DNA of 64,000 nucleotides from Rugalucina vietnamica (lineage: Eukaryota > Mollusca > Bivalvia > Lucinida > Lucinidae): contig OZ024879.1 of the NCBI GenBank assembly GCA_964017185.1, positions 44,709,883 through 44,773,882 of the forward strand, read 5' to 3'. Positions 24,081 through 33,955 of the stretch are shown piece after piece. How positions within the stretch are numbered: the first letter of the stretch is position 1; every line of letters begins with the position of its first letter. Made by a program: the position numbers and the translations under genes. Below the pieces are notes generated by a model. The model was not told the DNA's origin and searched no databases. It saw only the letters and a list, made by a program, of their open reading frames with translations.

Positions 24081-24623
24081 TTTAACGGGTCTTGCTCAAG
24101 AGACTACACGGCGGAGGCAGGTGTATCAAATGACAAAGGGATATTCTGCTAGTCCAAAAGCACGCTAAAGAACCACTGTACTCTGAAAATGCATCCGTTT
24201 GGGGCTGTACCAGCAGATTGGGGCCAGTTTTGTTGTTTTTTCTTTTCTACCGGATAATCCAAAAAGTATTTATGTTTACATATTCAACTTTAAAACTATT
24301 CTATGACAGGGTACTATTCACTGATATACCCAACTTTAGACAGCGTTATCTCCGCGAAATCTTCTTTTCAATATCACTCAACTTGAACCAGGTTAACAAG
24401 GTATATATGGGAGGCGTGAATTTACGACTATCGGTCAATTGCCTTTACGACTTAGTCATAGAGAATTTCGGACTAGGTCATAGAGAATTCACACGGGGTA
24501 TTAGAGACATTCGGACAAAACACACATATTCGGTGTTTTTTAATCATTTGTCACAAGGGCGTGATGTGTGGAAGCAAGAAGATGTAAACCAAAATGTTGT
24601 GATTTGTTTCTAGCATTTATATA

Positions 24624-24859
24624 TGAGCCGCCCCATGGGAAAACCAACAATCTGCATAGGCGAAAACAAAGACGCAGATCAGCTTCGCGGTAACCGCGAA
24701 GCTGATCAGCGCCTTTGTTTTCGCTACTCGGATAGTACAATTCCTCTACTACTTAAATCCGAAACTTCAAGCTTCTAGCTCTTTTCTGTGCTTGTACAGG
24801 CCGGTTTGTGTCGGACCTGTTCGGAAACCAAATTATTGGTTTTCCCACGAGGCGGCTCA
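24624..24859. mobile_element. Family D MITE, full length with possible 8-bp duplication
   Basis: TGAGCCGCCCC...GGCGGCTCA. Flanked by TTTATATA on both sides (24616-24623, 24860-24867). Core TTCGCGGT/ACCGCGAA. Confidence 0.8.
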
Positions 24860-24933
24860 TTTATATATGGCACAAAATCTGAATATACATGTGAAGTTTC
24901 ACCGAATGCGGATCCAGTATCAGGTATTCATTT

Positions 24934-25167
24934 AAGCCACCTCGTGGGAAAACCAACAATGTGTTTCCGAACAGGTCTGACACAAATCAGGCTGCACAGT
25001 CACAGAAGCAGGCTAGAAGCTTGAAATTTTGGATTTAAGTAGAAGAGGAATTGTACTATCCGTGTAGCGAAAACAAAGGCGCTGATCAGCTTCGCGGTTA
25101 CCGCGAAGCTGATCTGCGCCTTTGTTTTCGCATATGCAGATTGTTGGTTTTCCCATGAGGCGGCTCA
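24934..25167. mobile_element. Family D MITE
   Basis: AAGCCACCTCGTGGG start; TTCGCGGT/ACCGCGAA core; opposite orientation to the copy 75 bp upstream. Confidence 0.8.
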
Positions 25168-26118
25168 TTTAATTAATTTTGTACTTTCGAAAATAAATGT
25201 AGTATTTATGGTTCTTGTAAACCTTTTGGCTTTAAAAGAATCTGAACATTTCGAGGCAATAGTGACCGCGAACGTTATATTTAGAATGCACGTTGAATGC
25301 CACAGTTTGTCAGTTTGTCATGGTTCCTTTACGGACTATGTATATGTTACATTTCGACTTTCTGTATATGTTCCTTTCGGACATTGTAGCGAAATAGACA
25401 ACCAACATTAACCATATAAGCCTCGATCCTCCAAGAAAAGGGGATTCCACATATGAATAGAGAGATAAAGGTCAATTTAACATGAAAAAATGTCTCTGTC
25501 AAGTTGGAAACAAAACATATGAACAGTATCTTCTATTATGCCGTTTTTCCTGTCCAAAGTCCTGGCAAATCTGGACAAAAAAACTCTCTCATTTCAACCC
25601 CATCCGACAGTCATCATCAATCAGCGTAAAGGAACACATACAATTTGCAAATTTTCTATGGCTTAGTCTGAAATTCTCTTTGACTTAGTCGTAAAGGCAA
25701 TTGACCGATAGCCGTAAATTCTCGACTCCCATGTATACCTTGTTAACCGAATGTGTCACTGTTGGTGATAGATATCTGAGCATGACAAAGACAAAGTCCT
25801 TATCTTTTAAGTTGCCAATGTACAAGAAAACAGAACTTTACGCATTCCTGCAATGAATCTGCGTAGCTACAGATTCTGTAGCTGAAAACGTGCGGAAGGA
25901 TTTAAATAAGTAATAACTTATAGCTGATTATTGAAACTAGAGTTTTAAGCGATAAAGCGAACATGGTGCGGGCGCTGTTGAACTTGGGCATCCGGACACG
26001 TTTTTGCTGTTTGTACTTTACAGTCGTTTTCTTTCTCCTGACGGTCAGTCTGAAGATCACGGTTCTGAAAGCATAAACGTACATCAGTTTTGCGCAGACA
26101 AAGAAAGAATTTCGCAAG
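25168..26118. other. Upstream region of gene C
   Basis: Apart from the inverted arm at 25650-25752, no feature. A pyrimidine-poor GCGCAG site sits about 27 nt before the gene C ATG, so a 5' UTR exon boundary is possible but weak. Confidence 0.35.
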
Positions 26119-26152
26119 ATGAAGATACTTATATGTGTTGCTCTGTTGATAG
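26119..26152 (+). CDS. Gene C exon 1 (signal peptide)
   Basis: 34 nt, ATG to GTTTGTAT donor, phase 1. Confidence 0.77.
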
Positions 26153-28131
26153 GTTTGTATTTTTGGTTCATTGTTTTCGTTTTTTTATCCCATCCTGATA
26201 CATTCTTGCGTATGATTTTAAGTGACTTTTACATTTATGCTATAATCAAATTTATTCTGATGTATATAGTTTTAAGAACGATTCAGCAATAACTAGGAAC
26301 CAATATAATCATAGTTCCCAAACCAGAAAAATAGAAATAGTGAATAATAAAAATACATCTAGCATACAACCGAGACGCAATGTAGATGAAAGTCAGGATA
26401 TATCTCGGCTTCCCAGGGTGCAATGTAGAGGAAAGCCAGGATATATCTCGGCTTCCCGGGGCGGAATGTAGAGGAAAGCCAGGATATATCTCGGCTTCCC
26501 GGGGCAGAATGTGTCTATGAAACTACCGATAAGTTGTATCACAGAAGGCCGTGTATAAAGTACTTATTGGCGTGATTAATCCTTTCGTTATCCAGTTTGC
26601 GTGGCCGCGGAGTTCTGCCATGATGACAGTGACTGTAGCGACACAGTGTGTGCCGTCGGCTTCCGACCTGACTGTCACCATATCACTAAGAGTAACATCG
26701 ACTCCTACATATGTACATGCAAGACTGTAGGTAGGTACAATAATGTATGAGCCTTCGCATGAGAAAACCAACTATTTTGGTTTCCGACCAGGTCTGACAC
26801 AAATCGACCTGTACAGACACAGGAGCAGGCTAGAAGCTTGGAATTTCGGATTTAAGTAGAAGATGGATTGTACTATCTGTATAGCAAAAACGAAAGCGCT
26901 GATCAGCTGTGCAGTTACTGTACAGCTGATCTGCGTCTTTGTTTTCGCACATGCAGTGTGTTCATGCGCGGATCCAGAAAATTTTCTCAGGGGGTCCAAA
27001 TTCCCAAAAGGGGTCTGACGAAAAATTTCAACATGGCAAAAAATAATAATCTGGCAATTCCAGGGGGCGGGGGGGTCCGGACCCCCTGTCCCCCCCCCCA
27101 CCTCTGGATCCGCCCATGGTGTTGGCTTTTTTTTTGCGACGGTTCATATTATAATTATAAAGATATAATGATGAAAAGACTACATGTCGCCTAAAGCGCA
27201 ATTTTCAATGGTTTCAGCCACCCAAGTCCATCGGTTATAGCTGGCGCCAGGTATCTTGACGCTAAACAATCCATCGGTTATGCACTTTACCAATATCTCC
27301 GTAGATTATATACCCTGCTGGTATATACATAAAATATAAATAAACAAAAATGAGCAACCTATTGGGAAAACCAACAATGTGGTTTCCGAACAGATCTGAC
27401 ACAAATCAGGCTGCACAGTCACAGAAGCAGGCTAGAAGCTGATCTGCATCTTTGTTTTCGCAAATCATACAGATTGTTGATTTTCTCACGAGGTGGCTCA
27501 ATTTTAATATTATTTGCGACAGAATAGTCCAGTCTTAGCTATGGTGACAACGACGTTGTCTGTGAAATGTACACCCGTCACATACAAAGGTATCTACCGG
27601 CCGGGAATCGAACCCGCAACCTTCTGATTGCAAATAACGACTACGCTATCCATTGACAACGACACGGGTTTATCACATTTTCTCGTTTTTATTTTAGACA
27701 AGGATCTCTGTATCGACGACGCGTGGTGTGCCACCCAGAACGCTGACAAAAGTTGCAGTGCCAGTCGTGGGTATGCCTGGGACTGTGACAGCGGGGACCA
27801 CGGCTGTAGATGTCACTGTAACGACCCTCACGGATGTAAGTACCGCACGACCTCGCGGCTTCTCCATCACGAAATAAACTGCACCCAGCAGGCACATGAC
27901 GTCAGATCGACGTCGATGCGACGTCTTGACGTCGCATCGACGTTGATATGACGTCATTCTGACGTCATGTGCCCGCTGGGTGAAGTCCCAGAGAAAATCT
28001 GACAGTTTCACTTGGTATATGTAGATCTATTCTGAACGTTATGAGTGAACATTTTTTATTTATTCAAAATTGTCCATTGTTCTAAAAGTCTTCCTATAGC
28101 CAGGCGTAATGAAACAGAGGGGCAAAAGCAA

Positions 28132-28218
<87 letters not shown>

Positions 28219-28316
28219 ATATGTAGGCTGAGGGAACCAAGGCATGGTTTTATCATGTGGACGTCATGTCTTTTGCAGGTAAACACGGACACGATAGCCA
28301 CGAGCACGGCGACTAG
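26119..28316 (+). CDS. Gene C: secreted cysteine-rich protein with His-rich tail, 114 aa, 4 exons
   Basis: Exons 26119-26152, 26596-26730, 27698-27835 and 28279-28316 sum to 345 nt with all phases consistent (phase 1 throughout). Exon 1 encodes MKILICVALLI (signal peptide; predicted cleavage near CVAA/E). Exon 2 is module 1: C-x5-C-x4-C-x7-C-x12-C-x-C, with GFRPDCHH. Exon 3 is module 2: C-x5-C-x8-C-x9-C-x6-C-x-C-x-C. Exon 4 encodes CKHGHDSHEHGD and a TAG stop: one cysteine plus four histidines in 12 residues, which could bind metal (inference). Intron 2 starts with a family D MITE 17 nt after the donor. Intron 3 holds a TGACGTCA-rich palindrome and an AAT/poly(A) tract. A possible AATAAA signal lies at 28797. 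It is the only member for which a complete frame from ATG to stop after four exons can be read. No known family recognised. Confidence 0.8.
26378..26512 (+). repeat. 43-bp tandem repeat, 3 units
   Basis: AATGTAGAGGAAAGCCAGGA... in gene C intron 1. Confidence 0.8.
26596..26730 (+). CDS. Gene C exon 2 (six-Cys module 1)
   Basis: Acceptor GTTATCCAG, donor GTAGGT. Encodes AAEFC...DSDC...GFRPDCHH...ICTC. Confidence 0.8.
   Translation, partial: FAWPRSSAMMTVTVATQCVPSASDLTVTISLRVTSTPTYVHARL
26748..26970. mobile_element. Family D MITE in gene C intron 2
   Basis: TGAGCCTTCGCATGAG end variant; begins 17 nt after the exon 2 donor; the right end is replaced by the next element. Confidence 0.7.
26968..27117. 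mobile_element. Small TIR element with GCGGATCCAGA ends
   Basis: GCGCGGATCCAGAAAATTTTC and TCTGGATCCGCCC are inverted; inner AGGGGGTCC / GGACCCCCT pair. Confidence 0.6.
27351..27500. mobile_element. Family D MITE, internal deletion (150 bp)
   Basis: Both ends are present, but most of the interior including one core arm is gone. Confidence 0.65.
27560..27665 (-). mobile_element. tRNA-like SINE head or tRNA relic
   Basis: The minus strand shows GGATAGCGTAGTCGTTATTTG and a B box GGTTCGATTCCC in tRNA-like spacing. No full cloverleaf could be drawn. Lies in gene C intron 2. Confidence 0.45.
27698..27835 (+). CDS. Gene C exon 3 (six-Cys module 2)
   Basis: Acceptor TTATTTTAG, donor GTAAGT. Encodes LCIDDAWC and GCRCHCNDPHG. 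Confidence 0.8.
27881..27982. mobile_element. Palindromic MITE with iterated TGACGTCA, copy 2
   Basis: CACCCAGC...GCTGGGTG ends, with TGACGTCA at 27897, 27949 and 27960. Lies in intron 3 of gene C, 45 nt after the exon 3 donor. Confidence 0.72.
28136..28216. repeat. AAT microsatellite and poly(A)
   Basis: In gene C intron 3, between the TGACGTCA palindrome and exon 4. Confidence 0.95.
28279..28316 (+). CDS. Gene C exon 4 (His-rich C-terminus)
   Basis: Acceptor TCTTTTGCAG. The first two bases complete a Cys codon, followed by KHGHDSHEHGD and TAG. Confidence 0.72.
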
Positions 28317-28518
28317 TGACGTCAGAGACACGTCGTGTGACATCGGTGCATCATGAAAGTTAAACTCTTCCTTCACCTTCCTTCTCACTTTATATATAAA
28401 CAAAAAGAAAAAAAGCTGGGATATAAACGGATGTTTATTATAGGCCAATTTTTGTCTTATTTTGTCCAAAACATAAACATGATAAATTGTGTGGAATCGC
28501 TACTAAAATTGCTGTATT

Positions 28519-28739
28519 TGAGCCGCCTCGTGGGAAAACCAACAATGTGGTTTCCGAACAGGTCCGACACAAACCGGCCTGTGCAGTAACAGAAAACAGC
28601 TAGAAATTTAGGAAGCAGAGGGATTGTACTATCCGTGTAGCGAAAACAAAGGCGCTGATCAGCTTCGCAGTTACTGCGAAGCTGATCTGCGCCTTTGTTT
28701 CGCATATGCAAATTGTTGGTTTTCCCATGAGGCGGCTCA
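28519..28739. mobile_element. Family D MITE downstream of gene C
   Basis: TGAGCCGCCTCGTGGG...GGCGGCTCA with core TTCGCAGT/ACTGCGAA. Confidence 0.8.
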
Positions 28740-29002
28740 TTTATTTTGGCTTTCTTTCTGTCAGATGTATACCGCGTCTCTGTTGTGTTTATTTGAAATA
28801 AACGTGTAAAATGTTCTTGTAAAACTAAAACAAAAAGATAAGAATTGTTTTATTTTATCACCCAGTATACAAGTATAACATGCATTTAATTTTTCATGTT
28901 TTGATGTTGTTTAGCGTCACAATAAGTTAGTCGGTCGCCTCACGATCCGGATGTACTCCCATATTAAGGCAGTATGGGTATGTGGCGTCCTTAAGCCTCC
29001 TT

Positions 29003-29205
29003 TTTGAGTTTGTTAGCTCTGAAAGCACCAACTTTTTTTCAGTTCGATTAGCTCTAGACGCAACCACTTTTTCTGAATGCACCCATTTCCCCCAGTTTGA
29101 TCAGCTCGAAAGTCACAACTTTTACAGTTCTATCAGCTCCGAAAGCAGCCACCTTTTAAGTTTGATCAGCTCTGTAAGCCAACTTATTTTTAATCTAGGA
29201 CGGCA
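29003..29205 (+). repeat. Degenerate about 42-bp tandem repeat
   Basis: AGTTTGATCAGCTCYGAAAG recurs about five times, separated by CCAACTTTTT-like spacers. Confidence 0.55.
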
Positions 29206-30046
29206 CTATGATATACATACCCATTTTATATGCGAGTACCGCCATTCCCCTCCGCCCCACCCCCACCCCGGGCCTCACAGCTATTGATCAGATGAACCAG
29301 ATGTCATGCAATGTAGTGCAGATACCGATATCTGTATAAAACTTTAGGCAAGCTCATTATAGCTCTTTATCATTCGATCATATTAAAGATGACATTTTTT
29401 CTCTATTCCCATCCCAACTTACAGTAACTTATCCGGTTTCGAATCTTATCCAGTTCCGAATCAAGTGGTCGTATCGTCACGAACTACACAGCAGCTGTTC
29501 AATTAAAAAACAAATATTTTGTATGGTCATGAAGTCTATCTTTTTCTCTTCCTCTGCACGAAGTCAGATTTTGAAAACTTTTCTGCATGCTAAAAATAAA
29601 TCTGTTCTTCGAGATGACCTGTCGAATTAGAATGTATATTGCACTTGTGTAATTATCCGCATGGTGCAGGTTTCCGCAAAATGCATGAACCTTGAACATT
29701 ATTTTTTTACACTTTTGGTTCCAACATGCGTTCCAACATTAATTATAACACACCAGGAAAACTGAACTTCATTTATTGATTTTCTGTTGCGTAGGAGCTT
29801 GTTAATTTTATCTACCAATTTAGCTAGTTTCGGGTCAGTAAAAATTAATTGTGTCGACATAGTACATGTACTCGTAAATCTATTAATATCGCAGTACACG
29901 TCTTAGCGCTAAACCTAAAGGAACTGAGGAGGGAGTGTTTAAATCTCAGTAAGTATTTTATTTGATGTGTGTGTGCGTGCGTGCGTGTCGCCACAATACC
30001 ATAGTCTTTCATTTGCAATGCAGTTTGTTTGAATTGATGCTTAACG

Positions 30047-30290
30047 TTCTAGTCCAGAGCTATGGTCATGTCAGGACTTTGCCCCCATTTTATGGGACTT
30101 GTGCCCAAAGTTCTCACCGCTGTGTCTAGTGTGGGTTCAAACCCCGCTCTGGCCATGTGAGACAAACCAAGTTCTGCTTGCGAGCGTGTCAGGTGGTTTT
30201 GTTTTTCTCGGGGTTCTCCCGTTTTCGCGCCTCATATGAGCTGAAATAATCATGAAAGGGACGTTAAACTGAATCAAAAAAAGGGGGGGG
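30047..30290 (+). mobile_element. tRNA-derived SINE
   Basis: Contains a pol III B box GGTTCAAACCC (30137) and the 3' part CTCGGGGTTCTCCCGTTTTCG...GGGACGTTAAACTGAATC followed by A-rich DNA. Confidence 0.65.
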
Positions 30291-30434
30291 GCAAGTTAGG
30301 ATGCCCTGACATCCTAAACTAAACGTGCTTCAAATATATCCACACAACAAAGCCAAGAAGGACAGACACTGGGTTCGATCCTCACGTTGAGCGCCGAGTT
30401 ATGCTTTTTGGTCCTCATATAAGGAATCTAGCAA

Positions 30435-30436
<2 letters not shown>

Positions 30437-30480
<44 letters not shown>
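30437..30480. repeat. CT microsatellite
   Basis: 22 CT units. Confidence 0.95.
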
Positions 30481-30483
<3 letters not shown>

Positions 30484-30609
30484 ATTGTTCTATCTATTAT
30501 TTTGATTTCTTCTTTTGACATAGTAGTCTAGTGAGTAGCTGTTTCCAAAAAAGTGGCTATTCATTTACCAAAACTTAACTAAATAAATGAATGCCAAACC
30601 CCCCACCCC

Positions 30610-30870
30610 GTTGCCGAGTGGTGAAGAGCTGATTTCATTAACGCGTTTCATTCGATCGTCTCGACGCTGTGTTTGTTGTGGGCTCATGTGAGACAAGTCC
30701 TGCTTGAAGATATGCCAGGGTTTTTTTTTTTTGTTTTTTGTTTTTTTTTTCCCTTTTTTTCTCGGGGTTCGCCCGTTTTCACCACACCAACTGACTGGCT
30801 CGTCTCACATGAGCTAAATGATCTTAAAAGGGACGTAAACTGACCCAAGATAGATAGATAGATAAATAAA
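30610..30870 (+). mobile_element. tRNA-derived SINE, same family, with poly(T) expansion
   Basis: A-box-like TTGCCGAGTGGTGAAGAGC near 30611 and the shared CTCGGGGTTCGCCCGTTTTC...GGGACGTAAACTGACCC. The tail is a GATA microsatellite. The B box is damaged. Confidence 0.6.
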
Positions 30871-31042
30871 TGAATGAATTTTAAGAGGGGGGGGGGGGGG
30901 CTGGAAGAAGTTTCCGGGCCTGGATATTATTTTTCTCTCACGACGCGGTCCTGTCTTTTTATTGGTATATATTACAATACGTAAGATAGTAATACAGAAT
31001 TTACTCTGCCCTAGATATGTTTTTCGGCCAAAATTGGATCCT

Positions 31043-31077
<35 letters not shown>

Positions 31078-31948
31078 CTTACAGCCCCCCTCCCCTCCCC
31101 AATGATAAAAATCAAATGGTCGTTTTCTTATGCAGGTGATTCTTTGTGCAGTCGATCTGCATCGCGAACAAAACATGCTGTCTGGATTTCTAGTCTAGTT
31201 GACATACTCCTGTTAGATATCTCTGTTTACGCAACATTAAAGCTGTGTTTGAAATTCAATGTTAATCAAACAGGTGAAAGTTAAACTCATAAAACATCAA
31301 CAACAAAACAAACAAACAAACAAAAATGAAAATAACCAATGCACAGCCCATGATTACCAGCTCTTAACTGCAAAAATCTGGAACCAGTTACGCCATTATC
31401 GACTTAGAACATGTATTTGTTTTCGATTGACGCCAATATCCAGAACGTAAGTTATACGTCGTATACAAGTACACAGTTTTTTGACACTTTTTCTATCTGA
31501 AATGGTAAACTGTGTGTAAGTCTTGTTTTATAAAGAAGTAATGAAGCTACAAACTCAAAATCATAACGCAATAGCGCCAGAGAGCGTCCTGTTTAAAAAT
31601 TATCGCAAGTGATTCGGAACTGGATAAATGATTCGGAACTGGATAAAGTGGTGGTCTGCTTCAAAGCCATCGTGTGGCCCACAGAATATTTACAATTAAT
31701 CAGACTAAAGTTCATTATTTAGAAGAAGGATTATACTTTTTAATGGTAAGGTCGAAACCTAGTTTGCTGTGAGCAATTATCTGGAAACCACTTCGAAAAA
31801 AAAGTGACCCGGAACTGGATAATTTACTGTACGTACGATGGATACATGTACCACCAGGTTCACTAGCTACTCTACTTTATTTTAGCATATTTTAAAGCAT
31901 GTTCAAACGTGGGCCAAATTTGGTAATTTCCTTTTCCGAAATAGGGAG

Positions 31949-32002
31949 AAAGAAGAAGAAGAAGAAGAAGAAGAAGAAGAAGAAGAAGAAAGAAGAAGAA
32001 AC

Positions 32003-32046
<44 letters not shown>
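31949..32046. repeat. GAA and TAA microsatellites
   Basis: AGA units (31949-32000) followed by AAT units. Confidence 0.95.
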
Positions 32047-32084
32047 CAATTATTATCTGTCTCTTGCTCTTGACAATTGACATG

Positions 32085-32510
32085 ATCCAGGGGCCGCTAA
32101 AGAAATAGATGGGCTGCTCAGTTGTGCCTCCAGGCAACGCTCATGCGCTACGGACTGACCATCTAATTACTGGTTAACCGATCAGATCTGAGCCTGCCGA
32201 GGAAAAGTGGTTCAAGTCAAACCAACCATACATATAAGCACTATTGGTTTAGTTGGGTGGTTATAATATGAAGCACTTGTTGGACGTCATGGCATCCTCT
32301 TTTTTTTTTTTGTAAAAGTCCCATAAAATGGCGGCGACCTTTTGTCCTTGGAAAATACAGATGTAAGAGTACGCCATTGTCAATTTCGTAGAACTGTGTC
32401 TCTGCAACTAGCCTGTGAGCAGCATCACTGTTTCTGCAGGTACCTTTCCCGACATGACCATAACTGTTGATTGGGACATAAAGCATCAATTAAAATTAAA
32501 CAAAGTGTTC
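32085..32510 (+). mobile_element. Family A retroposon, third copy, interrupted
   Basis: The head (AAGAAATAGATGGGCTGC) runs to CATAAAATGGCGGC near 32332. The tail CCCGACATGACCATAACTG resumes at 32449, after about 115 bp of unrelated sequence. Confidence 0.55.
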
Positions 32511-32597
32511 TGGCGATATGATGTGATCTGGGGCGTGGTGATATGTGGGGAGGGGGCGGGGGTTAATGGACCTAGAGCGAAACGTCCTATTTTTTCT

Positions 32598-32640
32598 TCT
32601 GTCACGTGACGTTCAAAATGGCCGCTGCTAAGTAAGTTTA
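32598..32640 (+). promoter_or_regulatory. Candidate promoter / first exon (kinase 5' end?)
   Basis: TCACGTGACG (E-box CACGTG overlapping a CRE-like TGACG) lies just before CAAAATGGCCGCTGC, which resembles a YY1 initiator site, and a perfect GTAAGT donor follows. This is the usual look of a short first exon. It is 3.6 kb upstream of the acceptor-like site at 36271. If spliced there, its ATG would give only a short upstream frame. Unproven. Confidence 0.3.
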
Positions 32641-32878
32641 CAAAAATATTTTGTTTGTGATTTCAGGTTCAGTATTTACCTATTTTCTGACGAAATTACG
32701 GAGTATTTCCTTACATTTATGTGTTCCAACTCTAAAGCATGACAAAATCGAGTACAAAACACTGACAGGTGGCCGTTGTCAACCCTGGATCAGTTATGTT
32801 TGTTAAATAAATGACAAATATGTAACTTTTTTTTTTTATCCTCGGATTCAATAAACATTTTGGATCCGAATTTTTCTG

Positions 32879-33101
32879 TTCACTCACTCACTCACTCACT
32901 CACTCACTCACTCACTCACTCACCCACTCACTCACTCAGTCAGCTGTGGAATTTTGACTTGTTCAAGGCCACAACGAAAGGCGCCAAGGCTGAGGATCAA
33001 ACCTGGGACCTCTGGGACTCTAACCCTGCACCAGTCCGCACAGTTTATGTTTAAAGATCAAAAAGAATGACACACTCTGCCAACTGAGGTACCTGGCCAC
33101 A
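32879..33101 (-). mobile_element. tRNA-derived SINE with ACTC microsatellite tail
   Basis: The minus strand has CAGTTGGCAGAGTG (A box) and GGTTTGATCC (B box), then GTTGTGGCCTTGAACAAG. The tail is about 15 CTCA units (32880-32938). Confidence 0.6.
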
Positions 33102-33186
33102 TCTGAATCTGAATAGTTCACTAACTTCTCTCCTGTTGCTCATGTGCTGAAAGGCCCTGCAACATAGTTATCCAGATCAAGGTGAC

Positions 33187-33697
33187 TGTAACGAACAGCC
33201 GAGACAAGCCACAGCAAACCCCGTCAGTGGAAAAGCATGCTCACCCACCAAGGGTGGTTTACTGCGCTATATACCTAACACTTACTCGAATCACAAAGTT
33301 TCGAGTTTCTAATATGCATATTACTACCCGCTAATATGCCGCTAATACGTTGCACCAACGTATTCTACAAGGGAGACTATCCCGTTACATTACTTCCCCC
33401 TCCGAGAAGACTTGTCCCGAGTCTTGGCCTGGGGACTACATGGGTAGGGCAACTCCGTTCTGGCAGTTGTCATCATCCCACCGCTGCCACCAAATGTAAC
33501 GAACAGCCGAGACGAGCCACAGCAAACCCGGTCAGTGGAAAAGCATGCTCACCCACCAAGGGTGGTATACTGCGCTATATACCTAACACTTACTCGAATC
33601 ACAAAGTTTCGAGTTTCTAATTTGCATATTACTACCCGCTAATATGCCGCTAATACATTGCAACAACGTATTCTACAAGGGAGACTATCCCGTTACA
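33187..33697 (-). mobile_element. Miniature LTR retrotransposon (TRIM-like), tRNA-Leu primer site
   Basis: Two 203-bp direct repeats (33187-33389, 33495-33697) start TGTAACG and end CGTTACA and flank only 105 bp. Read on the minus strand, the 5' LTR is followed after 2 nt by a primer site complementary to ATCCCACCGCTGCCACCA (33475-33492), the 3' end of animal tRNA-Leu plus CCA. A purine tract (GGAGGGGGAAG on minus, 33393-33403) sits just before the 3' LTR. No coding capacity. Flanks AAGGTGAC and AAGGAGAC are similar, but there is no clean 4-6 bp duplication. Confidence 0.85.
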
Positions 33698-33862
33698 AAG
33701 GAGACATGCCACATAACATTATTTCACCAGGGGATGTGGATGGGGGGAGAAATTAGTGCCTAAATCACACAAGTGAGACAAACTTGGACTCACAATCATC
33801 TGACATTAATTGATTTTAGCGGTGGAAATCAGAGAGTCAGAGAGGTCCACTGGCACCTGATC

Positions 33863-33918
33863 CATCCGTTTGTTCAGACCAAGAGTCTAAATAGACTCTT
33901 CGTCTGAACAAACGGATG
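33863..33918. repeat. 56-bp near-perfect palindrome
   Basis: CATCCGTTTGTTCAGAC...GTCTGAACAAACGGATG with one internal C/C mismatch and an AA centre, just left of the hAT element. Confidence 0.75.
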
Positions 33919-33955
33919 ACATGCCATTTGGGAGGTCATTCCAGTCCCTGATAGT

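Larger units (their letters stand above)
24390..25752. repeat. Inverted repeat arms enclosing two family D MITEs
   Basis: GGTTAACAAGGTATATATGG (24390) and the next 80 bp reappear inverted at 25650-25752, including TATCGGTCAATTGCCTTTAC. Probably the termini of an unrecognised element. Confidence 0.6.
29422..31829. mobile_element. Element with Tc1/mariner-like ends, 2408 bp, no transposase
   Basis: CAGTAACTTATCCGGTTTCG and the inverted copy at 31810-31829 agree at 17 of 20 positions, and each is flanked by TA. The CGGAACTGGATAA motif also repeats internally at 31614-31650. The interior holds two SINEs, microsatellites and no coding region, so it was extended by later insertions. Confidence 0.55.

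Noticed and set aside
27600..27665. Possible tRNA gene
   Set aside because: Has A and B box-like words, but I could not form a full cloverleaf; treated as a SINE head.
28136..28469. Frame with poly-I and poly-F runs
   Set aside because: Translation of the AAT and poly(A) tracts in gene C intron 3.
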